From contig NC_018212.1 of NCBI RefSeq assembly GCF_000219625.1, forward strand, positions 1,302,001 through 1,366,000: DNA of 64,000 nucleotides. The letters are read 5' to 3'. The position numbers and the translations under genes were made by a program. Origin of the DNA: Zymoseptoria tritici IPO323 (lineage: Eukaryota; Ascomycota; Dothideomycetes; Mycosphaerellales; Mycosphaerellaceae). The notes under the pieces were generated by a model that did no database searches, had not been told where the DNA came from, and saw nothing but the letters and a program-made list of their open reading frames with translations. Shown here in pieces: positions 1 to 10,316 of the stretch. Numbering within the stretch: position 1 is the stretch's first letter; each line of letters begins with the position of its first letter.

Positions 1-490
1 ACTCGACTCGAGCTTTATGTCTACGCAGTCTTTAGGCTTAGAAAGCGACTCGGACGACTTATTTATTAAAGAAAGTAGTATACTTGCTTCTACTAATATA
101 AACGAAGTAGATACTTATCTAGCCGAGCCGCGATCTATTAGAAAAACGCGAATAGACGAGTATTGGAGATTAGTACAGAATAAATACCCTATTCTATTTT
201 AAATAGCGCGAGACTATCTAGCTATAATACCTACCTCGGCTCCGGCCGAAAGAGTATTCTCTAGAGTAGGAGATATAGTTACTAAGAAGCGTAATTGACT
301 TAGGCCGGATACTATTAAAAAGCTTATTATATTAAAGTGTTTAGGAGTAGTTCCCGACGAAGAGAGTACTATAAACGACTTCGATTATACCGAAGACGAT
401 ATAGATATTAATAGTACTTTAAATAAGGGAAAAGAGAAGGTTATAGAGTATTTAGATTCTAGCGAGGACGAAAACTCGGAGAGTACTTAG
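1..490 (+). pseudogene. hAT-family transposase C-terminal relic
   Basis: One frame from about position 17 to the TAG at 488-490 reads as the hAT C-terminal dimerisation domain: a W...YP segment, then IARDYLAIIPTSAPAERVFS, then a VTKKRN/LRPDTIKK helix and an acidic tail. Two in-frame stops break it, TAA at 200-202 and TGA at 296-298. The TGA falls where hAT proteins usually have Arg (KRNRL..), so a CGA to TGA transition explains it; the TAA could come from CAA. Both are C-to-T changes, as expected of repeat-induced point mutation. The codons are rich in TA. The 5' part of the element lies outside the window. It is non-functional as read. Confidence 0.85.
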
Positions 491-2338
491 TTAGAGTATA
501 TATAATAGTATATACTATATAGAATATATTTAAAGTTAGGCCGGCGACGAGGAACACCTGTACGCGGTGCCGGCTACGAACCTGCGATACTATCGCAGAG
601 CCAAGTTTCCTCAGGAGGATTGGAGAGGCCGTCGATCCCTCTTCCCTTACAACAATAACCGACCTGGAGGCACGCCTCCCCTCGAAGATACAAGCTACAG
701 AACGACAGTACGATTCGAACGAACAGCTCTCTACGCTACGAACGAGAAGAAGAAGAAGAAGAAGAGGCAGTCCACTCTGTCCTATACGCGCACCTCCTCG
801 AAATCCGAATCGAAATCGCATGTCCCTTCTCTAGTAGAGACGTCGTCGCCCTCGAAAGGAAGCATACATGCACTTCAAAGAGCTAGAACTCGGTGGAATC
901 TACAACTCTACGATTAACCTGCGTTGTCGTAGATAGAACTGCTACTACGATACTACAAAGGCATATTAAGGACAAGAGAAGACAGCGAGTTAGATAGCTG
1001 CTTGCGCATCTGCGCATTTGCGCATCTGCGTCGCTCCTGCACTGCTTTTTGCACTGCAATGCATTTCCTCTCTCTTTCGAATTCGCAGCGTGTGTGCGAA
1101 GCGGAAGGATCCGCTAAAAATTCTACAAAAAGCTTAGCGCGAAAATTCTGCAGCCCCGGCTGTAGACAACGACACTCGTTTGATTTCCTTTGTCTTGCGC
1201 TGTTTTAAAGTCCTTCGGCAGATTCTGCTTGCAGGTCCTGCCTTAGGCACGGGGTCTCCCCTAAGGTCAAAGAATACCGAAAAATCTAATTGTAACTAGA
1301 TCTACTGCTTTGCCTTTATGGCAAAGCCGTCCTACATAGTCTTGGACTCCGAAAGGACGTAAATGGAACAAACAAACAAACAAACAAACAAACATATTTA
1401 AAGTTAACCTATAATTATACTTAGCTAGAGATATTATAATATATATATCTATTTCTATAGAATATATTACTTATATATATAAATATTAAGGTATAACTAT
1501 ATATTATAGGTATTATAAGGCTATAGACAAGGAATATATAGCTATATAGTATATATCTAGTTTTTGTATCTAAATATTATTATTATTACTATTACTATCT
1601 ACTATTCGCTCTTACTATTACTATTACTATTAATATTTTTTTTAAAAAATTATTACTATTACTATTACTATTAGTACGCGATTTTTTAGTAATAGTAAGG
1701 AGTAAATAGGGTACAATTTACTATTATTATTACTATGTACAACACTGCTTCTGCCTGTCCGGGAACAGGCATCGCAAGAGACTATTGAACTTTCGTTGGA
1801 GCAGGATCTTCCAGGCATGATCCCCGGAGTTGACAGCATTCAACCGCCCCTTGAGCAATGATTCCGACGATTCCGAACGTCGATTGTCGTGAGCCTTGCT
1901 TGATCAATGATGGTAGCAGAGTGCAACATTCATGATATCGGACCAGGGATGCGTTCTTTCACAGTGAGTAGTATCCACTCATTACGCCCTCTTCGATAGA
2001 CCAGAGACGATATTCTACGCCGTCTTGTCAATGAATTTTTCGCGGCCCGCAGTGAAAGATTGTCCCGACGCCGCAATGAAATCGTTTGTCAGACTTGTTC
2101 TCCGACGTTACGACGTTGCGCTGTCCATGAAAACCGCGCCTTCCACATCCCGGCTGTCAGGGAACGACCGGTGTTGCTGCTCCGGGCCTGAATCGGGCCT
2201 GTTTGCTCCCTTTTGCGTCCCTTCGTTTCACTCGGTAGGCAATATAGACATTCGTCTACAGACTGCTTACACGTGTTGGTTGCTACCTGGTTACACTACC
2301 CTCACACCGGCTCCCGAATTCTCATCAAGGCCATGACT
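491..2338. other. gene-free transposon margin
   Basis: No credible gene is seen. The stretch holds a GAA triplet run near 746-766, the microsatellite block at 1366-1735, and from about 1740 DNA of normal composition without a recognisable product. The last part is the 3' flank of the minus-strand lysine gene that ends at 2339. Confidence 0.6.
1366..1735. repeat. AT-rich low-complexity block with microsatellites
   Basis: An AAAC tetranucleotide run at about 1366-1393 is followed by roughly 170 bp of almost pure A/T (TATATA-type) and then by ATT/ACT triplet runs to about 1735. No coding frame is apparent. The base composition differs sharply from the gene-rich DNA that starts near 1740, as in an AT-rich transposon-relic island. 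Confidence 0.8.
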
Positions 2339-3746
2339 CTAGTACGAACCCTTCGGCAGACTAGCCACCTTGTCCTCGAACAACTTCTCCGCCTGCCTCC
2401 ACACCCGCGCCGTCTTCCTCTCCTTCAACTCCAACAAACTCGGCAACAATGCCTCGCTGAATGCCTCGCTCGCCTCTCTCGGCAACAAACTCGGCAAGTG
2501 GTCGATGCTAATCACACTCAACGGCACATCGTTCGCCTCTGAGGACAGTTCCACAGGCACGGTGGGCTTGTCAAACGTCGTATTGATGGAGTAAATCGGA
2601 ATCGGATTGTGTGGATTCGTGGTGTCGCAGGAGACGTCACAGACGACGCTGAGTTTGCGGGTCGGGGAGGCGAGGGAAGGTGCGTCGATGAATGGAGGGA
2701 TTTTGGCGGAGAGGTAGATGCAGTTTACAAAGACGTCGGACTCGATGATTTCTTGGTAGGGGCCTGGTTTGGCTTTGGTCTCTTGCAGGTCCCATTTCTA
2801 GAAAGACGGTCAGTGAAATGTTCGAGTTTGTGAACGAGGAAAACGCAACGTACGAGGATGTCTTGCAGACCAGCTTTGACGCAGAGGTCGACGGCTCCAC
2901 GGCCACAACGTCCGAGAGCGCCGATGACCAGAACTCGCGGAAGGTGGCCGGCGATCGACTTGCCCTTCTCGACGGCTTTCTTCACGTCGTTGACGAGGAG
3001 TGTTTCGTTCTCGTAGGCGGTGACTCCAGGCACGGGCTTGGAGGTGCCGTGCTCGAGTTGCCAGGCCCATGTGATGAGGGAGAGAGCTGCTCCTGCGAAT
3101 CCGGCGTGCTTGAAGAACGTCAGTCATAGCATTTGAGGAGTGTGGACGGTAGTCATACGTAGCCGAAAGCCGCAACTCGTCGTCCTTGCTCTGAGAGTAT
3201 GTCAGCACACGTTAGTTCAAGTCGTAAACTTGACAAACATACCATCTTCGAGGAACTCCAAGTCAAGCAGCGTCCCTCCACCTCTCGGGAATCGACTCAA
3301 GACTTTCTCCCATCCGCCCTGATTCTTATAGCCTATAAACCTCATCAGTTCCGACTCTAGCCTTCCATAGTCCTCGTTCCAACAACGTACAATGTGCGAA
3401 CTGAACATGCTACACACACAACATCGTCAGCACATAGTTCTTACCCCATCAATCTGACTGATCAACAACATACCGTATGCACCAACGCGAAATCCTCCTC
3501 CGGCAACTCCTTCAATCCCACAACGATATGGTCCTTGGGTGCTTCCGTCCAAGAACCAGTCGGCACAAGCGTAGCTCCTGTTCCTTCGTACTCGTTGTCC
3601 GGGAAGATGCTCAATGGACTCCGCTCGACGTTGACCACGTAACCCGCCTCGACAAGTTTCCTCGCAACCTTGGGCGGAACAGCGGTGCGATGTTCGAGGG
3701 GCTTGGTTTCCGCGCGGATGTGCAAAGTTAGTGGTGAAGAAGACAT
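2339..3746 (-). CDS. lys1: saccharopine dehydrogenase (NAD+, L-lysine-forming)
   Basis: Last step of the fungal alpha-aminoadipate lysine pathway: saccharopine + NAD+ gives lysine + 2-oxoglutarate. Six exons join in frame: 3746-3474, 3409-3391, 3332-3243, 3190-3159, 3108-2854 and 2797-2339, giving 375 aa, the usual Lys1 length. Family landmarks are the N-terminal LHIRAETKPLEHR, the HVQFAHCYKNQGGW core assembled across the 19-nt exon, FGYHAGFAGAA, the nucleotide-binding VLVIGALGRCGRGAVD, and VVCDVSCDT. Donors GTATGT and GTACGT and matching acceptors are all visible. The C terminus is -KGSY, so I see no PTS1-type peroxisomal signal like that of the yeast enzyme. The identification is secure; exon 2 rests on frame and family fit. 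Confidence 0.95.
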
Positions 3747-4205
3747 CTTGGGCGAAGTTGTCTTTGATGCGTTTCCGGATGATGGTTATTCTTGAAGAAG
3801 TGAGATCTGGATATGAGTGTTTTATGGCATTGGAAGGTGCGTCACAGCATCGACAGGGACATATTTTTTGGCTGGGGGCGGATGTCGCCGTAAGCTGGAT
3901 GAGGTTTAGTGTCAGGGACTTTGAACTTTGTCCCTCACACAAGAGGAGAGTTGAAAAACCGTCCAGAGAGATGCAGGTCACGTTCGCCATGGACATTGAA
4001 AAAGAGGATTGATGATGGAAGTGCTGATTGGAAAGACTCATCATCTGACTCGATCAGACCTGCTTCCTGTTGTACTACACGCGAAATCTCTATGATGCTC
4101 TCCGGCTTTTGGATATTCAGTCCCCTCGATATTGTATACAACATTCGCTTTTTGCCAAATCGTGACTTTTACCACCCGCAATACTCTATCCTCAACACCC
4201 GACAT
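3747..4205. other. intergenic, lys1 promoter side
   Basis: 459 bp between the lys1 start and the end of the next minus-strand gene. Nothing beyond ordinary 5' and 3' flanks is seen. Confidence 0.5.
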
Positions 4206-5567
4206 CTACCTGGCCTTATTCCGCCTTCTCGCATCCTGATTCTCATGCCCTGTGCGTGTCGCCGCTTTCCTCAAGGTCTGCACGTCCTGCGGCTCTTCCT
4301 CCTCTTCCTCGTCCTCGAGCACCTCATGTAGAACATAGCCGCTTGTTTGGCGACCCAATACACGGCCCAGAGACACGTTGTACAGGAACACGGGAAGGCG
4401 GACGAGGACGGTATCGTAGATCGTTGGCGCGGGGACTTCTTCCGGCTGTGATGTATGTCAGTGATGGCCTCGATGCAGTGTAGGGAGAAATGCGTGGCTT
4501 ACGTCGAGGAGGAAGTTCTTCCTCTCACCCTCCTCGGTTTCCTCTTCCAGGAACACATTGCCGACGGAGTCCACGATCAACACCTTTCCATTCTCCGCCA
4601 CAGTCCGCTTCTTCGCACCCACAGGTCCATCGACAGGGCTGGCAGGTGCCTCGACAGGAGAGGAAATACCATCCGTCTTCGCCTTCTCCACCGCCTTGGG
4701 ACTCTTGAAACCCGGCTTACCCTCCTTCTTCTTCTGCTTCTCCATTTCGCGCTTTTGTCTGCGGTTCCACTGCATGCTCTCGTCTCCACTGCCGGCGGCA
4801 GGTGACGCAGAGCCATTCGTGTCTCCTCCCAACCCAGGAATCGAGCTCAGAGAGCCGTCCTGACCCCAGGCCATTCTCCGTGCGTGAGAAATGTAGCGCT
4901 CCACAAACTCCCGCTGCCGTTTCCATCCAACCCACAGAGCGGCGTAGTGAACAGCTCCACCACCGAAGATGAACAGACCGATGAGAACTGTTCCCAAACC
5001 AGGGCGGAAACGCTCGTAGTAGTATCCCGTCCCTCTCCACGCAGGGAAGCCATTCCTCAAAAAGTGATCATATCTCGACCTCTCTGGCCCACGCAGGACA
5101 TTCGTCACAAGCGACAATCTTTCAAATCGAGCTGTAGCCTTTTGGTGGAACTTCTTCAATTCCGACTCGGATGGTTTCTTGTTCTTGCTGACGATCGGTT
5201 TCGAGGCTTTGCCGTCCGTGCTGGACTTGGCGATGGGCGGAGGAGCATTGTAGGACGCGATGTAGGCGCTCCGGGCTTTGTCGGGGTGCAGGGTGCGGGA
5301 GAGTTTGCGGTAGGCTCGGTTGATGTCGTCGTTGTTGGCGGATGGTGGGATGGCGAGGAAGGAGTAGAAAGTGGCATTGGGGCCTTCGGATTTTTGTACC
5401 TCATCGCGGAGGCGGAAGATTTCGTGGTCCTGTGGAGGGAGAGTGTGTTAGTGTGAAGTGGAGACGGGTATTGAGACAGCATTGGTACATACCTCTTTCG
5501 ACCAGCCAGCGACCAAGACGGTCAAGGTGGTGAAGAGCAGCAATGCTGCCCGAGTGAGGTGTCGCAT
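4206..5567 (-). CDS. erj5: ER membrane DnaJ protein, Erj5-like
   Basis: J-domain co-chaperone expected in the ER membrane, supporting Hsp70-dependent folding. Three exons (5567-5493, 5429-4503, 4445-4206) give 413 aa. The N terminus (MRHLTRAALLLFTTLTVLVAG) is a signal or anchor segment. The J domain follows directly (residues about 30-150, interrupted by an Ala/Pro/Ser/Lys insert), with the diagnostic HPD in RTLHPDKA and ERLSLVTNVLRGPERSRYDHFL as its last helix. A second hydrophobic segment (GLGTVLIGLFIFGGGAVHYA) lies near residue 185. The rest is Lys/Glu-rich with a Glu run near the end. The split J domain followed by a transmembrane segment matches fungal Erj5. It is divergent from the PRA1 gene. 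Confidence 0.88.
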
Positions 5568-6421
5568 GGTGATAGGACAGGGTTGTGATATGGAGGTGTA
5601 GGGGAGAGAGTCGACGGGTGTGGAGTGCAGATGGAGGTGTGAGGTGGCAGAAAGTCGCTAGTGGGGATTGATTGAGTGGTACTGTGGTAGAGACAAGAAA
5701 GGACAGCGCGACACTTCCTTGGTTGACGAGCAATCCCTACGTGCACTCCTCTCACCGTAAGATTGTCGGAGAAGACGTGCTGGAATTGCATTTTACAGCA
5801 CTCGGTGAAAGTGGACGTGCCGTGCTGCATGCGGCCATGGCAATAGTTCTAGTTCAGTTCTCAGGGTAGTTCTAGCTGCAGCTGTCGACGTGTAGGTTTC
5901 AAGACATCCGCGGATCCCCCCTCTCGAGTCTTCTTTTCTATCCATCCTTCTTCTTCTTCTCGACATCAACATTATTGTGCGATTTTATTCCTTCACACTA
6001 ACTGCAAGTCCGTGAAAGGGGCATGAATCCGGGTTGATTCAGAATCCAGGTCACTGGTCAGGCATGGCGGACGGGAAATGCGATCCTCGGGCCTAGCCGC
6101 TCTCACCAAATTTATTCCGCCCCCTGTCCCCTCGACCGAAGTGCTACACGTCTTTTGGAGGGAACGGCGCCCGAGAAGGAAACATTGCTGTCTCCACGCG
6201 CCCCGTACAACGACCAGACTCTCCCGACAATCAACCGCTGACGAGATACATCATCCATTGTCGACCATCAGACATTCACGTGCGTCGAGCCTTCTTCTCC
6301 ACCTCCGGCTGCTTGACTGACATTCAGCTGAACAGGCAGAGACAATCTGTTTGCGCCAACACAACTCCCTCGACAGTAGCACGCGAACTCACCTCGACGA
6401 CATCCTCCAACAACCGTTATC
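5568..6421. other. divergent promoter region (erj5 / PRA1)
   Basis: 854 bp between two divergently transcribed genes. A CTT-rich pyrimidine tract lies near 5945-5962 and more pyrimidine-rich DNA precedes the PRA1 ATG. No gene is seen. Confidence 0.5.
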
Positions 6422-7093
6422 ATGGCACGCATCAACATCCCTCTCGGTGCTCTGACCGACCGTCTCAAGTGAGTCTCACCGTCCTGGACACCCCCGCGAC
6501 ACCACTCCAGCACAACTTGCATCCAACCTCTCGACATCACACTAACCAACAATGTCAGCCTCTCCGGTCGCTTCGACTCTGTCCGCGGACAATCCATCAC
6601 CTCACGATTCGCCAATCTACGACCCATCACCGAATTCTTCGACGTCAAGCGACTGTCCAAACCCGCAGACTTCGCCATGGTGCAAAACCGCGTCAACTAC
6701 AACCTGTCCTACTTCTCCTCCAACTACGCCGCCCTCTTCGTCATGCTCAGCATCTACAGTCTCTTGACGAACTTAGTCCTGTTCTTCGTCATTGTCTTCG
6801 TCATTGGTGGTATGTGGGGCATTGGGAAACTGGAAGGAAGAGATTTGGATGTCGGATTCGCAAAAGCGTCGGTCAGCCAATTGTACACTGGACTGTTCGT
6901 CATTGCGACGGTGAGTTTCGTCCACGGCTGTTGTCGGCCCTCATACACTGACACCTCCTAGCCACTCTTCTTCTGGGCGAGTCCTTTCTCCTCCATGCTC
7001 TGGCTGATCGGAGCCTCTGGTGTGACCATCCTCGGCCACGCCGCTTTCATGGAAAAAGACGTTGCAGCCAGTTTCTCCGAGGAGGCGGTCTAG
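6422..7093 (+). CDS. PRA1 family protein (Yip3-like)
   Basis: Small membrane protein of the prenylated-Rab-acceptor family, acting in ER-Golgi vesicle trafficking. Exons 6422-6468, 6559-6910 and 6962-7093 give 176 aa. Seen: the conserved FDVKRLSKPADFAMVQNRVN start of the domain, two long paired hydrophobic stretches (LFVMLSIYSLLTNLVLFFVI and LFFWASPFSSMLWLIGASGV) with a short hydrophilic loop between, and a charged tail ending EEAV. Donors GTGAGT and acceptors CAG/TAG are clean and length suits the family. Its stop lies 70 bp upstream of the ATG of the next plus-strand frame, an unusually short gap. Confidence 0.9.
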
Positions 7094-7163
7094 GTGGTCG
7101 GCCGCGCAAACTTCGCCCTATGAACAGGGAAGACCGCCCGGAGCTTCGAGGGGTGGGGTGGGA

Positions 7164-8849
7164 ATGGATAATTTTAATCCTGTCAACAACAATAGGCGAA
7201 GAAGACTTGCACATCAACAATCACCGTTTCCCTATTCCAACCATCCCTACCACGCCCAACCGCCGCAAGACTGGGAGCTCCGTGATCGCTATGATGAGCG
7301 AGAACACCAACATTTATTACAGCAGCAACACGATGAAGGAGGAGGGTATTATGTGGAAGAGTTGGACAGTCATGAGGAGGACGAAAGTGGAGGAGACGAT
7401 AGAAATAGGAACATGTCCCGCCACAACCGACGTTCAACCTATGGAGGACTGGACAACGACCGTCTCTATTTCGCGGATGAAATTCAGCCTCAGAGGAGGC
7501 TTTTCTCGGACCAACAACAATTGCAGACATACCCGATCCCACCTGTTCTTTCCAGCCGAGAGGAACTCCTCATTCAATCCGCCTACGAACGAATCGCCTT
7601 GGCCCGATCGCAAGGCCGGACGAATGTCGATCTCACTCCAGAAGAGATCGCAGCGCTAGAGCTCCAACGTGCCGGACACCTTCCGATCCTCTCTCCCAAT
7701 AATCGTCGCGTCGATCCGGCCAGCACAGCATCTCTCGCTTCTCCTCCCGCTACCCCCAAAGCCACAAAGTCTGCCACGGCAGCAACCGCATCCTCGAAAT
7801 CCAAGATAAAGACGGGCAGTCGATCCAGCAGCGCCGCGAGCTTGGCTGGTCAGCAGTCGACCGTCAAACCCAAGAAAAAGACCACATTCTTCGGCGGGTC
7901 CTCGTCTCCAACCAAATCAAAATCTCGTCATACCTCACGGAAGAACTCTCTGCAATTGGATGCTGCCCCATCTCTGCCATCACCGGAAACGAACCGCGTT
8001 CCTCTCTCCCAGTACCACGGCATGGGCACAAACTTTCCACCCGGGTCAAACGCTCGCTACGCAACCAATTCTCGCCCTCGCTCCAATTCACGATACGCAG
8101 TAAGTCCAGGCGGCGGAGTATCGAACACTCACCGCGTCGCTTCCTCGCCCGAATCGTCCCGACCTCGGGGTCTCAACCCGAGAGAGCGCCCTCGCAGTGG
8201 CAATGGACAGGACCCCGCGCGAGAGAGCCAGGACCACGTTCAACGTGGTCCATTCTACACCTCTCGCTATGAATACGATACATACACCGATGACTACGAC
8301 CGCGACTACGCTTATCCAACTCTTCCATCACGCTACCGAGTCGACGATCAGGATACTGACGACTACTACGCCACCGTCAGACCAGGCACCTCAGCCGCCC
8401 AACCTCCAGATCTCAGACGCGTCCGCCGCTCTGGTCCTGCCGAGGTTCCACTCCGCGACTACGCTCGTCCAAATAGCCGAGAAACAGCTGGAAGCCCAGT
8501 CGAGAACATCCGCTACGCGAATGTTCGCCGCAATGTGCCGTCTGCTTCCCCGATCGGTAGGTCGAGGAGTCCGCTTCCGAGAGATGGCAGAGATGTCCCT
8601 CTCCATCCTGGGTTTGACCGTGTGCGCTCGAATGAGAGTTATGGGTCTACACCGGAGGAAGAGGATGAAGACAGCGAGGGCAGCAGCGACGATCAAGGCG
8701 TGAGGATTGAAGTCGGGCTGGATGGGAGCGTGGCGCGGAGAGATGAGCGCGGTGTGAGTGGTGAAGCTTCCGCAGGGAAGAAGGGTAAAGGTGTGGTTGG
8801 TGCTGGGAGTGGAGCGAAGAAGAGGAAGGGCGGAGGAGCGCGGAGATGA
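7164..8849 (+). CDS. uncharacterised disordered protein
   Basis: A single open frame, 561 aa if ATG 7164 is used. The frame stays open upstream to 7062, inside the last PRA1 exon, so the start is uncertain. The product is low complexity: Gln/His-rich at the start, an acidic patch (about residues 75-90), a short predicted helix (SSREELLIQSAYERIALARS) that is the only ordered-looking part, a Ser/Ala/Lys block, a Tyr/Asp/Arg-rich segment (about 370-430) and a Glu/Asp then Lys/Gly/Arg-rich C terminus. I recognise no domain. The length of the open frame supports coding. It could be transcribed with PRA1 or from a promoter inside it. Confidence 0.65.
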   Translation: MDNFNPVNNNRRRRLAHQQSPFPYSNHPYHAQPPQDWELRDRYDEREHQHLLQQQHDEGGGYYVEELDSHEEDESGGDDRNRNMSRHNRRSTYGGLDNDRLYFADEIQPQRRLFSDQQQLQTYPIPPVLSSREELLIQSAYERIALARSQGRTNVDLTPEEIAALELQRAGHLPILSPNNRRVDPASTASLASPPATPKATKSATAATASSKSKIKTGSRSSSAASLAGQQSTVKPKKKTTFFGGSSSPTKSKSRHTSRKNSLQLDAAPSLPSPETNRVPLSQYHGMGTNFPPGSNARYATNSRPRSNSRYAVSPGGGVSNTHRVASSPESSRPRGLNPRERPRSGNGQDPARESQDHVQRGPFYTSRYEYDTYTDDYDRDYAYPTLPSRYRVDDQDTDDYYATVRPGTSAAQPPDLRRVRRSGPAEVPLRDYARPNSRETAGSPVENIRYANVRRNVPSASPIGRSRSPLPRDGRDVPLHPGFDRVRSNESYGSTPEEEDEDSEGSSDDQGVRIEVGLDGSVARRDERGVSGEASAGKKGKGVVGAGSGAKKRKGGGARR

Positions 8850-9369
8850 ATACGTCGTGAGTTTTGTTCTATGCGCTGGGTTTCGGAGGCGTTGGTTGCA
8901 TTTTGGATATATGATACCTCGATGTATTTGATGCATTTGAGATTGGGGTGGGCTTTGGCTGGGCGTGAAACACCAGTGCGGATACACTTAGCCCTCGCTA
9001 TTTGGGGGGTTCATGCGAGATCTGCCAGACAGTACAGACGCATCCTAGACTTTTCCTCTGAGCAAATGATTTTTGGCTGTACAAAGCACTTCCATGAAAT
9101 TCCCTGACAACGTCGTCCACGGCTTTTAAGCATTCCCCTTTCCAATGCCGGCACGCACTGCCTGCCTCCGCAAACCATCAACTCACGGCTTTTATCCTCT
9201 CCTATTGGCTCTCTCGCTTCCAGCTACCAGGCCTCAGCTCCTTCACCCATTGTTCGCAACCAGAAATGCCGTATCGAAATCGCGATGCTTCTTCCAGTCC
9301 CGTCCGCTCCCATGCATTCAGAAAGAAATGTGTCCCTCCCGTAAAGTTTCGCGCTCCCTGTCCGGTTGT
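8850..9369. other. convergent intergenic region
   Basis: 520 bp of 3' flank between convergent genes. No feature is seen. Confidence 0.5.
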
Positions 9370-9835
9370 CTAGAACAGACCTCCAGCACCGGATAGGATC
9401 AACCGTACGAGCTCGAACACCAGACCTCCGCAGACGACGAAGAGGAGAAGATCTATCCAAGCCACATCGTTAGCAATCCCTCACCAGTGTTCCAATGTCT
9501 CTCCTCTATCCCAGCTGGGTATCGAGTCTCCCTAATCCTCCTCTTTCTCTTGCATCCTCCGACATGACCCTCAAGCCACGACCCTCTCAACCATCCACGG
9601 AGTATAGCCAGAAGCACACAGAGACTTACACAACCACCCGGCACTAATCGGCGCTTTTTGGACCTTCTCCTTTTTGGCCACGACGGGAGTATCGCTCGGT
9701 GCGCGGCCCATTTTCTTCTCTTGGGTACGGGCGAAGGCGATGTTCGCTTTGCGTTGTTGAGGGGTTTGGACCTGTGCACACAAAATGGGGTTAGCTGGAG
9801 ATAGGCACGCGGTGGACTCGAGGGAGACGTGCCAT
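9370..9835 (-). CDS. RAMP4/SERP1-like ER protein (Ysy6)
   Basis: Tiny tail-anchored ER protein that associates with the Sec61 translocon. Two exons are clear: 9771-9630, encoding VQTPQQRKANIAFARTQEKK through APISAGWL, and 9452-9370, encoding a transmembrane helix (LLLFVVCGGLVFELVRLIL) and stop. They are joined by a GTAAGT intron with a TGCTAACG branch site. The TPQQRKAN..F motif plus one C-terminal helix is diagnostic. The start is uncertain. The first exon begins after a good CAG acceptor with a CTAAC branch site, and the only nearby ATG (9835-9833) would need a GC..AG intron directly after it (ATG|GCACGT). The start and first intron are therefore tentative; the family is firm. Confidence 0.82.
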
Positions 9836-10316
9836 TGTGTCTGATTGTGGAAGGGGTTGTCGCGTATGCGAAGGAGATGGATTGGAGGTGGTACTTGGAG
9901 GGCGGGTGAAGGGCTTATTAGCTGGTCGTGGTGAGCTTTTCGTGTGGTTGGCAGAAGATCAGGTGTGCAAGGAGAGAGGCAACGAAAGTCGAGGTCAATG
10001 GACAGGTTGCATTCGAGACGGAGACGCGGAGCTGCACGGACTTAAGCTTTGGAGATCGCGTGGGGTCGGAACGACGATTCGGATCAGTCAGCAGCCGTTT
10101 TCGTGGACGTCAGGTTGGATATTTGGAGATGATGAAGTAAAGACAGAAGTAAAGACAACAATTTCGCGATATTGGCTGGATATCGTGGAACGGCACTTCG
10201 CGAACTGACCACACCAAGACCAAACAAGGACCTCACTGCCATAACACATTCCGACTTCGAAAAAGCTGCACAAAATGATGTGGTAGCAACGAGCAAAAGA
10301 CTTCATATCAAACGCC
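9836..10316. other. divergent promoter region (Ysy6-like / mdm20)
   Basis: 481 bp between divergently transcribed genes. No gene or strong motif is seen. Confidence 0.5.

Noticed and set aside
567..917. Lys/Arg/Thr-rich frame after the hAT relic
   Set aside because: It contains a GAA triplet run and no recognisable protein; likely noncoding element flank.
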